DNA from: Archangium lipolyticum
GTDB lineage: Bacteria > Myxococcota > Myxococcia > Myxococcales > Myxococcaceae
NCBI RefSeq assembly: GCF_024623785.1
Contig: NZ_JANKBZ010000010.1
Coordinates: 62,001 to 126,000 of the forward strand
Reading direction: 5' to 3'
Length of the DNA stretch: 64,000 nucleotides
How positions within the stretch are numbered: the first letter of the stretch is position 1; every line of letters starts with the position of its first letter. A model generated the notes under the pieces. The model had not been told where the DNA came from and made no database searches. It worked only from the letters and a program-made list of their open reading frames with translations. This document shows positions 45,321-53,800 of this stretch, piece after piece. A program made the position numbers and the translations under genes.

Positions 45321-46310
45321 TCAGAAGAGGATGTGGAGGGCCGTCTCCACCGCGTGATGGAGGAAGGCGCTGTGAGCGAGTGAGAGCAGCCCGGTGGCCA
45401 GGGCCACTGCGCCGGTGACGCGAAGGGCGTGCGCCGTGGTGGCGCGTGCGGCCTCATCGAGCAGCAGCCGGACACGGCGCTCCAGCGCGAGCGCCCCGAA
45501 GGCGGGTGCATCCCCCGTGACGTGGGAGAGCCGCTGCTGCAGCGCCGCCACCTTGACGAGCGCGCCCGCCACCAGCCCGCCATCTCCCACCGCCGCCGCC
45601 GCTTCGGCGTCGCACGCCTCCTCCGCTGCCATCTGGTGGGCGGCCGCGCAGGCGCGTGAGAGGAACGGCGCGGCGAAGAGCCCGGCCACCCCGAGGAGCA
45701 CGCCGAGCAACGGGTCTCGACGGCGCAGGTGGGCCTCCTCGTGCGCCAGCGCCGAGCGCAGCTCCGCCGGGGTGAGCGACTCCGCCAGACTGGCGGACAG
45801 CAGGATGCGCCGGCGCACGAGCCCGACCGCATGGCAGAGCCGTGGAGCACCGGGGACGGCGACGATGGGGAAGCGCCCTGGTCGCCGGGTGCCGAGCGAC
45901 TCGAGGGCGGACAGCCGCGCCCGCATCCGCAGCAATCGGAGGACGGTTTCCCCGGCCCGGAAGAGGAACACGGCGAGCGAGAACGCCCCCACCGTGGCGA
46001 GGACGGGCCTCACGTGCGCCGAGTGGAGGAAGCACAGGTGCACGTGGTGTCCATGGCCCAGACAGTGGTCGGCCGCCAGACCGAGCGCCGCGGCGAACGG
46101 AGGCGCGGCCGCGGCGGCCACCACACCCAGCGAGGCCAGGGCGGGCAGCGTCCCGAGCACGAAAGCCAGGTCCGCGCGGAGCGCCGGAACACGCTGCAAC
46201 GCCTGGCCTTGGAGGAGCCGGAGCGCCGGCCACACCAGCAGCGACACGGCCATCCCGATGAGGGCCGCCGTCGCGGAGCACTCCAGCAGGAAGGCCAGGG
46301 CCGCCATCAT
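45321..46310 (-). CDS. M56 (BlaR1-like) membrane metalloprotease with His/Cys-rich segment
   Basis: A 329-residue integral membrane protease of the M56/BlaR1/MecR1 type. Four or so hydrophobic segments; zinc-protease motif H190-E-E-A-H194 in SALAHEEAHLRRRDP and a downstream acidic ligand in MAAEEACDAEA (about 228-236). It lacks the penicillin-binding sensor domain of BlaR1. Instead, residues 81-99, DHCLGHGHHVHLCFLHSAH, hold seven histidines and two cysteines between membrane spans, a likely metal-binding site. In BlaR1 systems the protease inactivates the repressor; here it follows the repressor with an ATGA overlap and is followed by efflux genes. A metal-sensing antirepressor is inferred. 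Confidence 0.87.
   Translation of the reverse strand: MMAALAFLLECSATAALIGMAVSLLVWPALRLLQGQALQRVPALRADLAFVLGTLPALASLGVVAAAAAPPFAAALGLAADHCLGHGHHVHLCFLHSAHVRPVLATVGAFSLAVFLFRAGETVLRLLRMRARLSALESLGTRRPGRFPIVAVPGAPRLCHAVGLVRRRILLSASLAESLTPAELRSALAHEEAHLRRRDPLLGVLLGVAGLFAAPFLSRACAAAHQMAAEEACDAEAAAAVGDGGLVAGALVKVAALQQRLSHVTGDAPAFGALALERRVRLLLDEAARATTAHALRVTGAVALATGLLSLAHSAFLHHAVETALHILF
46014..46070 (-). other. codons for the His/Cys-rich segment of the M56 protease
   Basis: Encodes residues 81-99 of the M56 protein, D-H-C-x-G-H-G-H-H-x-H-x-C-x-x-H-x-x-H by spacing: seven His and two Cys in 19 residues, flanked by hydrophobic segments. Such density is consistent with binding a transition metal (for example copper or zinc). 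It replaces the ligand-sensing domain expected in antibiotic-responsive relatives. Confidence 0.7.
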
Positions 46311-46699
46311 CCGTGCCCCTTGCGCCGTTGGGAGATGAGCTGTGCCAGCCGGTCGAGCAGCCCCTCGTCGACCTGGGCCGCCGCATCGACGAAGGCCGAG
46401 AGCGCCACCTCACCGTGAGACTGGAGGATCTCCGCCGCCAGGCTGTCCGCGAGCGCCTTCTCGAACTCGGCCTTGCCGAGCGCGGGCACGTACCGCCAGG
46501 CCGGGCCGTCCTTCTCACGAACGAGCAGCCCCTTGCGGTGGAGCCGATCCATCGTCGTCATGATGGTGGTGTAGGCCCGCTCCTCGTCCCCCGTCATCCG
46601 GTCGCACACCTCGCGCGCCGTGACCGGGGCCCGGGCCCAGACCACCTCCATGACGATCGCTTCCAATCGGCCCAGCGGTTCCCAGGTGCGCTTCTTCAC
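46307..46699 (-). CDS. BlaI/MecI/CopY-family transcriptional repressor
   Basis: A 130-residue winged-helix repressor. The DNA-binding domain is about residues 1-75: LGRLEAIVMEVVWARAPVTA, REVCDRM and AYTTIMTTMDRLHRKGLLVR, with recognition helix TTIMTTMDRL, matching the BlaI/CopY pattern. The C-terminal helices (ALADSLAAEILQ) would dimerise. GTG at 46699 with GAAGG upstream; the ORF upstream of it belongs to chrA. It overlaps the M56 gene (ATGA). A perfect-arm inverted repeat lies 28 bases upstream of its start. It is expected to repress its own operon and release it after cleavage or metal-driven activation of the M56 protein. Confidence 0.92.
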   Translation of the reverse strand: MKKRTWEPLGRLEAIVMEVVWARAPVTAREVCDRMTGDEERAYTTIMTTMDRLHRKGLLVREKDGPAWRYVPALGKAEFEKALADSLAAEILQSHGEVALSAFVDAAAQVDEGLLDRLAQLISQRRKGHG

Positions 46700-46726
46700 G
46701 ATGCCTTCATCAAGCCCCGGGTCCGC

Positions 46727-46743
46727 TACTATCGTCAATAGTA
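46727..46743. promoter_or_regulatory. putative BlaI-type operator, copy 1
   Basis: A perfect-arm 17-base inverted repeat, TACTA-N7-TAGTA (TACTATCGTCAATAGTA), overlapping the chrA stop codon and ending 28 bases before the blaI start. On the minus strand a TTGACG hexamer lies within it. Compare the second copy at 45254-45270. The form recalls MecI/BlaI operators but the spacing is its own. Confidence 0.6.
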
Positions 46744-47961
46744 CTGGAGCAGGAGTCCGGCCACGGCCGCCCCGGCGATGACGAGCGGCACGAGGAACTT
46801 CGCGTTCCACCGGAAGAGCACTCCGAGTGTGACGGCGAAGATGGCCACCGTGGCGGGCCGGGTGAGCCCGGCGCGCAGCAGCCCCACCGTGGTCGCCGCG
46901 ATGAGCCCCACCACGCCCGCCGTCACCCCGTCGAGGAAGTGGCGGAAGCGCGGATGGTGGAGCACCCGCTCGAAGAAGTCGTGACCGAGGAGCGAGAAGG
47001 AGAAGGCCGGGAGGAAGATGCCCGCCGTCATCACCAGCGCCCCGGCCCATCCCCCGCCGAGGTAGCCCACGAAGGTGGAGAAGATGATGAGCGGCGCGGG
47101 GATGAGCCCCGAGAGGGCGAGCCCGTCGAGGAACTGCGCGTTGGTCATCCACGCGCCCGTCACCACGGCGTCCCGCTGGATGAAGGGGATGGCGGTGTAG
47201 GCCCCGCCGAAGGTGAGCAGCCCGCCGCGCAGGCCCGACACCAGCAGGGCCAGGAGGGAAGGGCGCTCGGTGGCGGTCCCCTGCCCGACCTCGGCCCCGC
47301 CCGCGCCCATGGGCGCGAACCCGTGGAGGATCAGGAAGACGGCCACGGCCACCACGCACGCTCCGGCGAGCCCCAGGGCCGGCAGCCGCAGCCCCTTCTT
47401 CGCCAGCAGGACGATGAGCCCCGCGGCCACGAGCGTGAAGCCGAAGTGCACCCCCGCGCCCTGCGCGAGCGCCGCGAGCCCGGCCACACCCCACGACCAG
47501 CGGTCCTCGAGGGTGTGCTGCGCGATGCGCACCACCGCCCGGACGATGAGCGCCGTCACCGCCGCCTGGACGGCACCGAACACGGCCAGGAGCCGCGGCG
47601 AGCCCAGGCCGTACCGCAGGTAGAGCCACGAGAGGCCGAGCATCAGGACGAGGCCCGGCAGCATGAAGCCGAGTCCCGCCAGCACTCCGCCCAACCGGCC
47701 GCGCGCGAGCATCCCGAAGTAGACGCACAGCTCGTGCGCCTCGGGCCCCGGCAGCACCTGGTACACGGCGAGCGCCCGGTTGAAGTGCTCGCGGGTGACC
47801 CACTTCTCCTTCTCCACCAGGTCGTGGCGGATCATCGCGATCTGCGCCACCGGTCCACCCCAGGCGAGCAGGCCGAAGTGGAGGAAGCGCAGGAACAGCT
47901 TCCCGTAGGATTCGTGCGGGACCCGGGCCTCCGGTCCACCGTCTGTCTGGGTGGTGCTCAT
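46735..47961 (-). CDS. chrA: ChrA-type chromate efflux transporter
   Basis: A 408-residue inner-membrane chromate/proton antiporter with two CHR domains. The N-terminal half begins FLRFLHFGLLAWGGPVAQIA, with VYQVLPGPEAHELCVYFGML and LAGLGFMLPGLVLMLGLSW; the C-terminal half repeats the fold: VSGLRGGLLTFGGAYTAIPF, LSGLIPAPLIIFSTFVGYLG. Both carry the GGP/GG motifs of the family. It extrudes chromate and is typical of two-domain (long) ChrA. Its 3' end overlaps operator copy 1 and is 35 bases from blaI on the same strand, so it may belong to the same metal-resistance transcript or be co-regulated. Confidence 0.92.
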   Translation of the reverse strand: MSTTQTDGGPEARVPHESYGKLFLRFLHFGLLAWGGPVAQIAMIRHDLVEKEKWVTREHFNRALAVYQVLPGPEAHELCVYFGMLARGRLGGVLAGLGFMLPGLVLMLGLSWLYLRYGLGSPRLLAVFGAVQAAVTALIVRAVVRIAQHTLEDRWSWGVAGLAALAQGAGVHFGFTLVAAGLIVLLAKKGLRLPALGLAGACVVAVAVFLILHGFAPMGAGGAEVGQGTATERPSLLALLVSGLRGGLLTFGGAYTAIPFIQRDAVVTGAWMTNAQFLDGLALSGLIPAPLIIFSTFVGYLGGGWAGALVMTAGIFLPAFSFSLLGHDFFERVLHHPRFRHFLDGVTAGVVGLIAATTVGLLRAGLTRPATVAIFAVTLGVLFRWNAKFLVPLVIAGAAVAGLLLQYY

Positions 47962-47988
47962 CGAGGCCCGGAGACTACCCCCGGGCCC

Positions 47989-48282
47989 TTACGTGTCGTG
48001 AGGAAGACGGCGTGCGACCTCGCGCAGGGTGAGGTATCCGCGATCGGGCTCCATGTCGTAGAGAACGATGTACTCCCCCACCATGATTGACAGGGACGTG
48101 ACCTGGCAGACGATCTTCAAGAGGGACAGGGTGGGCGTCCCCATGCGAACGAGCCTGGCGGCGACCGTATCCAGCTCGCCACGGATGCGCTGGTAGATCT
48201 CCAAGGGCAGCTGGGAGAGCTGCTTCCAGGCCGCCGCGCTGACTTCGACCGCATAGGCGGTGGTGTGCTCGGAGTGGTTCAT
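47989..48282 (-). CDS. RelE/ParE-like toxin-fold protein, orphan
   Basis: A 97-residue protein with the RelE/ParE fold pattern: AYAVEVSAAAWKQLSQLPLE (strand then helix with K-x-L-x-x-L-P), IYQRIRGELDTVAARLV, and the C-terminal strand pair EYIVLYDMEPDRGYLTLREV. Such proteins are mRNA interferases or gyrase poisons as partners of antitoxins, but no antitoxin gene adjoins it: upstream is a 130-base gap. It may be a solitary regulator or degenerate toxin; the usual RelE catalytic arginine and tyrosine cannot be assigned with confidence. ATG at 48282 starts at the family-like N-terminus; a GTG at 48303 is in frame. Confidence 0.62.
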   Translation of the reverse strand: MNHSEHTTAYAVEVSAAAWKQLSQLPLEIYQRIRGELDTVAARLVRMGTPTLSLLKIVCQVTSLSIMVGEYIVLYDMEPDRGYLTLREVARRLPHDT

Positions 48283-48355
48283 CTCGGACTGGACGTGAGG
48301 CACGAATCACGCCAACCCTTTTCCCTGTCATATTCGCGACTTGGAAGGTGGGGAG

Positions 48356-48386
48356 GCCTCTGGAGAAGGGAAGTTTCTCCAGAGGC
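48356..48386. terminator. strong hairpin between RelE-like and Cys-rich genes
   Basis: A perfect 12-bp stem, GCCTCTGGAGAA and TTCTCCAGAGGC, with a 7-base loop, in the gap downstream of the Cys-rich gene (minus strand) and upstream of the RelE-like gene. There is no U-run after the hairpin in the direction of the genes (a run of six T precedes it on the minus strand), so it may be a terminator, an attenuator, or a relict of a mobile element. Confidence 0.45.
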
Positions 48387-48412
48387 ATACGTGAAAAAAC
48401 TACCGGCTCCCT

Positions 48413-48838
48413 TCACTTCCGTGGTGCTTCTTCCTTCAGCTTTCCGCGCTCGCAGCCGCAGCCGCAGTCATCGAAGAACGGCTGGAAGCCCGGGGCACAG
48501 ATGAACTTGATGGTCGCGCACTGCTTGGGGCTCTTGCTGACATATTGCTTGAGCGGATTCTTGTAGTCACAGACCGGGGACTTGCACTCGCTCTTCTTCA
48601 CGCAGATGCCGATGCAGTCGGCGCCCCCCTTGTCCGGATCGCAGTCATCGCCGGGGTCGTCGACGCAGAGCTGGTTCTCGGGACATGGCGTGCCAGGGAA
48701 ACCGCCGCAGGACCGGGTGAGGTGCTGGAAGACGTCGCGCGGGGGTGGCTTCGGCGTCTGGGCCCATGCGGTGCTGGCCACACCGCAGAGGGCACAGGCG
48801 AGGGCGAGCGCGCTCGCGGTGGGGAATCGGATGGGCAT
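48413..48838 (-). CDS. secreted cysteine-rich protein
   Basis: A 141-residue secreted protein: signal MPIRFPTASALALACALCGV...AWAQ, then about 120 residues with twelve cysteines: SCGGFPGTPCPENQLCVDDP, DDCDPDKGGADCIGICVKKS, ECKSPVCDYKN, QCATIKFICAPGFQPFFDD, CGCGCERGK. The spacing is that of disulfide-rich, Kazal-like or follistatin-like domains; the first part resembles the Kazal-type inhibitor style CxxxxxCxxC. Protease inhibition is possible but not shown. ATG at 48838 has GGAG upstream. It is oriented divergently from the next gene. Confidence 0.8.
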   Translation of the reverse strand: MPIRFPTASALALACALCGVASTAWAQTPKPPPRDVFQHLTRSCGGFPGTPCPENQLCVDDPGDDCDPDKGGADCIGICVKKSECKSPVCDYKNPLKQYVSKSPKQCATIKFICAPGFQPFFDDCGCGCERGKLKEEAPRK

Positions 48839-48907
48839 GGGGGGCTCCTTGAAAGGTTTCATCTTCATGGAGTGCCCAACCCGCCGATGTGACCGGGGCG
48901 AGGTATC

Positions 48908-49969
48908 ATGCCCGCGATGCGTGTCTTCGCCCTCCTCGTCGCCCTGGCTGGAGCCGTGGCCTCCGCCAGCGAGCCAGCCCTCTCCGCCTTCGCCAGCCTG
49001 CCAGCGGATCCCGCTCCCCCGGAGCTCGTGCGCGGCCTCCACTACTGGATCTCCAACGAGAACGACCTCCACCTCTTCCACGACACGGTGAAGGACAAGG
49101 GCGGCGTCTACATCGGGGTGGGCTCCGATCAGAACTACCTGCTGGGGGCCTGGGCGCGCGCCGAGGTGCTCGTCCTGCTCGACTTCGACCAGTCCATCGT
49201 GGATCTGCACCGCGTCTACCGCGTCATCTTCCTCGCGGCGGAGACGCCCGAGGAGTTCCTCCGGCTGTGGCAGTTGAAGAGCCGCAAGGAGGTGCGCCGC
49301 CTCATCGAGGAGGGCTACCCGGACAAGGCGCAGCGGGTGGGCGCGCTCCGGGCCTACGGCACGGCCCGCTGGGCGGTGGAGCGGAGGCTGAAGCGCGTGG
49401 TGGCGCAGATGGAGAAGGCGTCCCTGCCGAACTTCGTGGTGGATGCCGCCGAGTACGCCCACCTCCGCCGCCTCTTCCAGCAGGACAAGGTCTTCATGGT
49501 GCGGGGAGACCTCACCGCCCAGCGCACCGTGAGCGCGGTGGGCCGGGCGGTGGCACAGGCGGGGAAGAAGGTGGGGGTGCTCTACCTGTCGAACGCCGAG
49601 CAGTACTTCCCGTATGGCGCGCGGTACCGGAGCAACATGCGCGAGCTCGCCCTGGACGAGGGCAGCGTGGTGGTGCGCACGAGCGGCCAGCGGGGCGTCT
49701 CGCACGTGAAGGGCACCTACTACCACTACAACACCCAGTCGGGTTCGAGCTTCCTGGCCTGGCTGGCGGACGAAAAGACGCGGGACGTGCGCCGGATGCT
49801 CCGCTACGCGCCGGACAGCGGCACGGTGTACGGGCTGTCGCGGCTGGACATCGGGCCCGAGGAGGCGCGCGAGGCGGCGAAGCAGCGGCTCCTGGCGAAG
49901 GTGCAGGCGAAGAAGGTGAAGCGGGGGAGGGGCTTGTCGCGGGCGGCGCACGGCGAGGCCGTGCGGTGA
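48908..49969 (+). CDS. secreted LIC_10091-like protein
   Basis: A 353-residue protein with signal peptide MPAMRVFALLVALAGAVASA. The core has a strikingly regular Rossmann-like start: YWISNENDLHLFHDTVKDKG, VYIGVGSDQNYLLGAWARAE and VLVLLDFDQSIVDLHRVYRV, then KKVGVLYLSNAEQYFPYGARY and TYYHYNTQSGSSFLAWLADE. This matches the LIC_10091-like family, named after a Leptospira protein, to my recollection; its fold is close to methyltransferases. No catalytic role is established. GAGG precedes the ATG at 48908. The stop overlaps the next gene (GTGA), so both are co-expressed. Confidence 0.7.
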   Translation: MPAMRVFALLVALAGAVASASEPALSAFASLPADPAPPELVRGLHYWISNENDLHLFHDTVKDKGGVYIGVGSDQNYLLGAWARAEVLVLLDFDQSIVDLHRVYRVIFLAAETPEEFLRLWQLKSRKEVRRLIEEGYPDKAQRVGALRAYGTARWAVERRLKRVVAQMEKASLPNFVVDAAEYAHLRRLFQQDKVFMVRGDLTAQRTVSAVGRAVAQAGKKVGVLYLSNAEQYFPYGARYRSNMRELALDEGSVVVRTSGQRGVSHVKGTYYHYNTQSGSSFLAWLADEKTRDVRRMLRYAPDSGTVYGLSRLDIGPEEAREAAKQRLLAKVQAKKVKRGRGLSRAAHGEAVR

Positions 49970-50859
49970 GCTCGAGGGCGGGGTGGGCCGTCGTGCCCCT
50001 GCTCCTGGTGGCGCGCGTGGCGGTGGCGGAGGAGCCGTTTCCCGGGGCTCCGGAGGTGCGGCCCTGTCTCGAGGCACCGATCGCCGGCATGGCCTGCATT
50101 CCCGGTGGCCCCTTCCTCCGAGGTGTGAACGGGGGGCGGCACGCGCCGGCCAGGCCCCAGGCGAAGGTCTGGGTGGGGACCTTCTACATGGACACCCACG
50201 AGGTGACGTACGGGGCCTACAAGGCGTGCGAGAAGGCGGGCCGGTGCCGGAAGGCCGGGCCCAACTACCGCGACTTCGACAACCCCCGGCAGCCCATCAA
50301 CGGGGTGAGCTGGTACGACGCGAAGGCCTTCTGCGAGGCCCAGGGCAAGCACCTGCCGACGGAGGCCGAGTGGGAGAAGGCGGCGCGCGGCACGGACGGG
50401 CGGCTCTACCCGTGGGGCGATGCGCCCGCCACCTGCGAGCGCGCCGTCATCATGGACGGCCGGGGGCGGAGCTGCGGACACAAGCAGCGCTCGCGGACGC
50501 ACGCCGACGTGGGGCGTCCGGAGCCGGTGGGCTCGCGGCCTCCCAATCCCTACGGGCTCCACGACATGTCGGGCAACGCCTGGGAGTGGGTGGCGGACTG
50601 GTTCACCCCTTCGTGGAAGGCGTGTGGTGAGGCGTGTCTGGGGGTGGAGCCGAAGGGCCCGTGCGAGGGCCGCGAGCCTTGCGAGGGCCACACCGAGAAG
50701 GTGGTGCGGGGCGGCTCGTGGTTCTGGCCGGGCTCGTACGCGACGACGGTGTACCGGCGGCCCCACGTGCCCGCCAACCGGCCCGTCTTCCACCACTTCG
50801 GTTTCCGCTGCGCGGCGAGCCTCGCGGAGGCGCGGGCACTCGCGGAGGGGTCCCGGTGA
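49966..50859 (+). CDS. secreted formylglycine-generating-enzyme (SUMF1) family protein
   Basis: A 297-residue secreted protein (signal AGWAVVPLLLVARVAVAEE) with an FGE-sulfatase domain: MACIPGGPFLRGVNGGR, VGTFYMDTHEVTYGAYKAC, DFDNPRQPINGVSWYDAKA, CEAQGKHLPTEAEWEKAARG, YPWGDAPA, LHDMSGNAWEWVADWF and VVRGGSWFWPG. The family includes true sulfatase-activating enzymes and many unrelated members; the cysteine pair used by FGE is not identified, although HHFGFRCAA ends the domain as in functional proteins. No sulfatase gene is in the window. It overlaps the LIC_10091-like gene and probably works with it in the periplasm. GTG start. Confidence 0.88.
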   Translation: MSSRAGWAVVPLLLVARVAVAEEPFPGAPEVRPCLEAPIAGMACIPGGPFLRGVNGGRHAPARPQAKVWVGTFYMDTHEVTYGAYKACEKAGRCRKAGPNYRDFDNPRQPINGVSWYDAKAFCEAQGKHLPTEAEWEKAARGTDGRLYPWGDAPATCERAVIMDGRGRSCGHKQRSRTHADVGRPEPVGSRPPNPYGLHDMSGNAWEWVADWFTPSWKACGEACLGVEPKGPCEGREPCEGHTEKVVRGGSWFWPGSYATTVYRRPHVPANRPVFHHFGFRCAASLAEARALAEGSR

Positions 50860-50869
50860 GCCGGGCGGG

Positions 50870-53800
50870 TCAGTGCCGGGACGAGGGCCTGGAGTCGCGG
50901 GGCAGCCTCACGGTGAAGGTGGTGCCCTGGCTCCCGGTCGAGCTGGCGGAGACCGAGCCCCCGTGCGCCTCGACCAGGTGCTTCACGATGTAGAGGCCGA
51001 GGCCGATGCTCCGCGTCGCCCGGTCCATCTGCGCGGTGCCGCGTTGGAGCGGCTCGAAGAGGCGGGGGAGGACGTGGGGAGGGATGGGGGGCCCCTCGTT
51101 GTGCACCGACAGCACCAGCTCCTCGTCCCAGGCGCGCAGCTCCACGCTCACGGGCGTGTCCGCGGGGCTGTACTTGAGGGCGTTGGTCACCAGGTTGGAC
51201 ACCACCTGCGCCATGCGGTCCGAGTCCCACTCGCCCCAGGCGCTGCCCTGCTGGCGCACCTCGAGGTGCCGCTCCGGCCAGGCCAGCTCCACCTCTTCCA
51301 GCACCTGCTGCACCAGCAGCCGCAGGTCCGTGGGCTGGCGCTCCAGGGAGATGCCTCCACCCAGCCGTGCCTGGGTGAAGTCGAGCAGGTCGCGGATCAT
51401 CCGCGTGGCACGCTCGGCCGAGGAGAGGATTCGGCTGGCGGACCGGGTGACGTGCGGATCGAGCTCCTCGCGCCGCAGCAGCGCGTGGGCCGCCAGGGTG
51501 ATGGCGTTGATGGGGTTGCGCAGGTCGTGGCTGACGATGCCGAGGAGCTGCTGTTCGAACTCCACGCGGCGGTGCAGCTCGGCCTCCTGCTCCTTCTGTT
51601 TCGTCACGTCCTGGGTGATGACCACCCCCGCGATGATGCGGCCCTCGTGATCCCGCACCGGGCTGGCGCTCATCCGGACCATCGCGCGAGTGCCGTCCGC
51701 GCGCCGCAGTTGAAGCTGCTCGTCCACCACCACCTCGCCGTGGAGCAGCGAGCGCGCCAGGGGCCACTCGTTGGGCTGGAGGCGGTGGCCATCCATGCGG
51801 AAGGCCTGGTGCCCGTTGTACTCCTCCACGCTGTTGGCGGTGCCCATGGGGCCGCGCAGCAGCTCCTCCTGCTGGTGGTTGAAGAACGTCAGCCGGCCCG
51901 AGGGCTCGGCCACGATGACCCCCGCGGGCATCTGCTGGAGCACCGCGTCCAGCAGCCGCTGCCGGGCTTCCATCTCGGACACATACCGCTGCTCGCGGCG
52001 GAGCGCCTCCCGCCGGAGCCGGGCGATGGCGAGCGCGGCGCCCACGCGGGCCACCAGCTCGCGCGCGCTGAAGGGCTTGGTGAGGTAGTCATCCGCTCCC
52101 GCGTTCAGGCCTTCCACGGTGGCCTCCTCGCCCGCGCGGGCGGACAGCAGGATGAAGGGCACGGTATGGGTGCGCGCGTCCTCGCGCAGGGCGCGCAGCA
52201 GGCCGAAGCCGTCCAACCGCGGCATCATCACGTCGCTGAGGATGAGGTCCGGCGGGCGGGCGCGTGCCACCTCGAGCGCCTCGGCTCCATCCCTGACGGC
52301 CTCCACCTGCCAGCCTTGCGTGCGCAGCAACCGCTCCACGTAGGCGCGCATGTCCGCGTTGTCGTCGGCGAGCAGGAGGCGGGCCTCGCGTGGGACGGAA
52401 GGTGGCAGTGGCGCCGCGGTGACCGGAGCCGGAGTGGGGGCGGGCCCGGGCACGAGGGCGGGCGCCAGCCACCCGGAGCTCTCCTGGAGGAAGGCGTCCG
52501 CTCCCATCGACGTGGAGTCCTGCGTCCGGGCCGCTCCGAGCCGCTCGGCCGGCAGGTGCGCATGGCCGGTGGGAAGGCACACCGTGAAGGTGGTGCCCTG
52601 GCCCGGCGTGCTCCGCACGTCCACGCTGCCCCCGTGCAGCTTCACCACCTCCTGCACCAGCGTCAGCCCGATGCCCGTCCCCTCGAAGGAGCGCCCGCGC
52701 GCGCCCTGCACGCGGTGGAAGCGCTCGAAGATGCGCGGCAGCTCCTCGGCGTCGATGCCCGTGCCCGAGTCGCGCACGGTCAGCTCCACGTGGCCGCCTC
52801 GCCAGCGCAGGCCCACCTCCACCTCGCCCTCGAAGGTGAACTTGAAGGCATTGGAGAGGAGGTTGAGCACCACCTTCTCCCAGAGCTCCGGGTCCACCCA
52901 GACGGGCTCGGGCAGGAGCGGACAGTCCACCACCAGCCGCAGCCCGGCGCGCTCCATCGCCGAGCGGAAGGTGCTCGCCAGATCGACGGTGAGGCTGGCC
53001 AGGTCCGTGGGGACGTAGGTGGACTGGATGCGCCCCGCCTCGATGCGGCTGAAGTCCAGCAGCGTGTTGACGAGCTTGAGCAGCCGCATGCCGTTGCGGT
53101 GCACCGTGGCCAGCTCTTCGCCCTCCAGGCACCGCCGCGCCGAGGTCAGCGCGTCCTCCATCGGCGCGAGCATCAGCGTGAGCGGGGTGCGGAACTCGTG
53201 GGAGATGTTGGAGAAGAAGGTCGTCTTCGCCCGGTCCAGCTCCGCCAGTCTCTCGGCGCGGCGGCGCTCGGCCTCGTAGGCCTGGGCGTTGGCCACGGCC
53301 GAGGCCACGTGCCCGGTGGCCATCTCGAGGAAGCCCCGGTAGGACTCGTCCAGTTCCCTGTGCGGGGACACGCCCGCCACCAGCACGCCATAGGGCGCCT
53401 TCTGTCCCGGCTGGGAGATGGGGAGCAGCACCGCCGAGTGGGGCGACTCGTCCCAGGGTCCTCCCGGCAGGTCTCCGAAGCGCGCGCGCACGTCGGTGAC
53501 CACCTCCATGTGCCCGGTGGCCGCCACGCGCGCCAGGGGCCAGCCCTGGCCGTCCGGCCCGGTGAGGCTCGGGTGCCCGGGGCTCGCCGCTCCGCCTTCC
53601 ACCAGCCCCGCGGCGCTCAGCAGGGTGGCCTGGGTGCGCCGCTCATCCAGCTGATACATCAGCGCGAACGGCACATCCGCGGGGTTGGCCGAGAAGGTGC
53701 GCGCGGCCTGCCGGCACGCCTCCTCCACGGAGCGTGCCTCGCTGACGTGCCCGGCGAGCTGCCGGAGGGTGCGCAGCCGCCGCTCGCCGATGACACGCTC

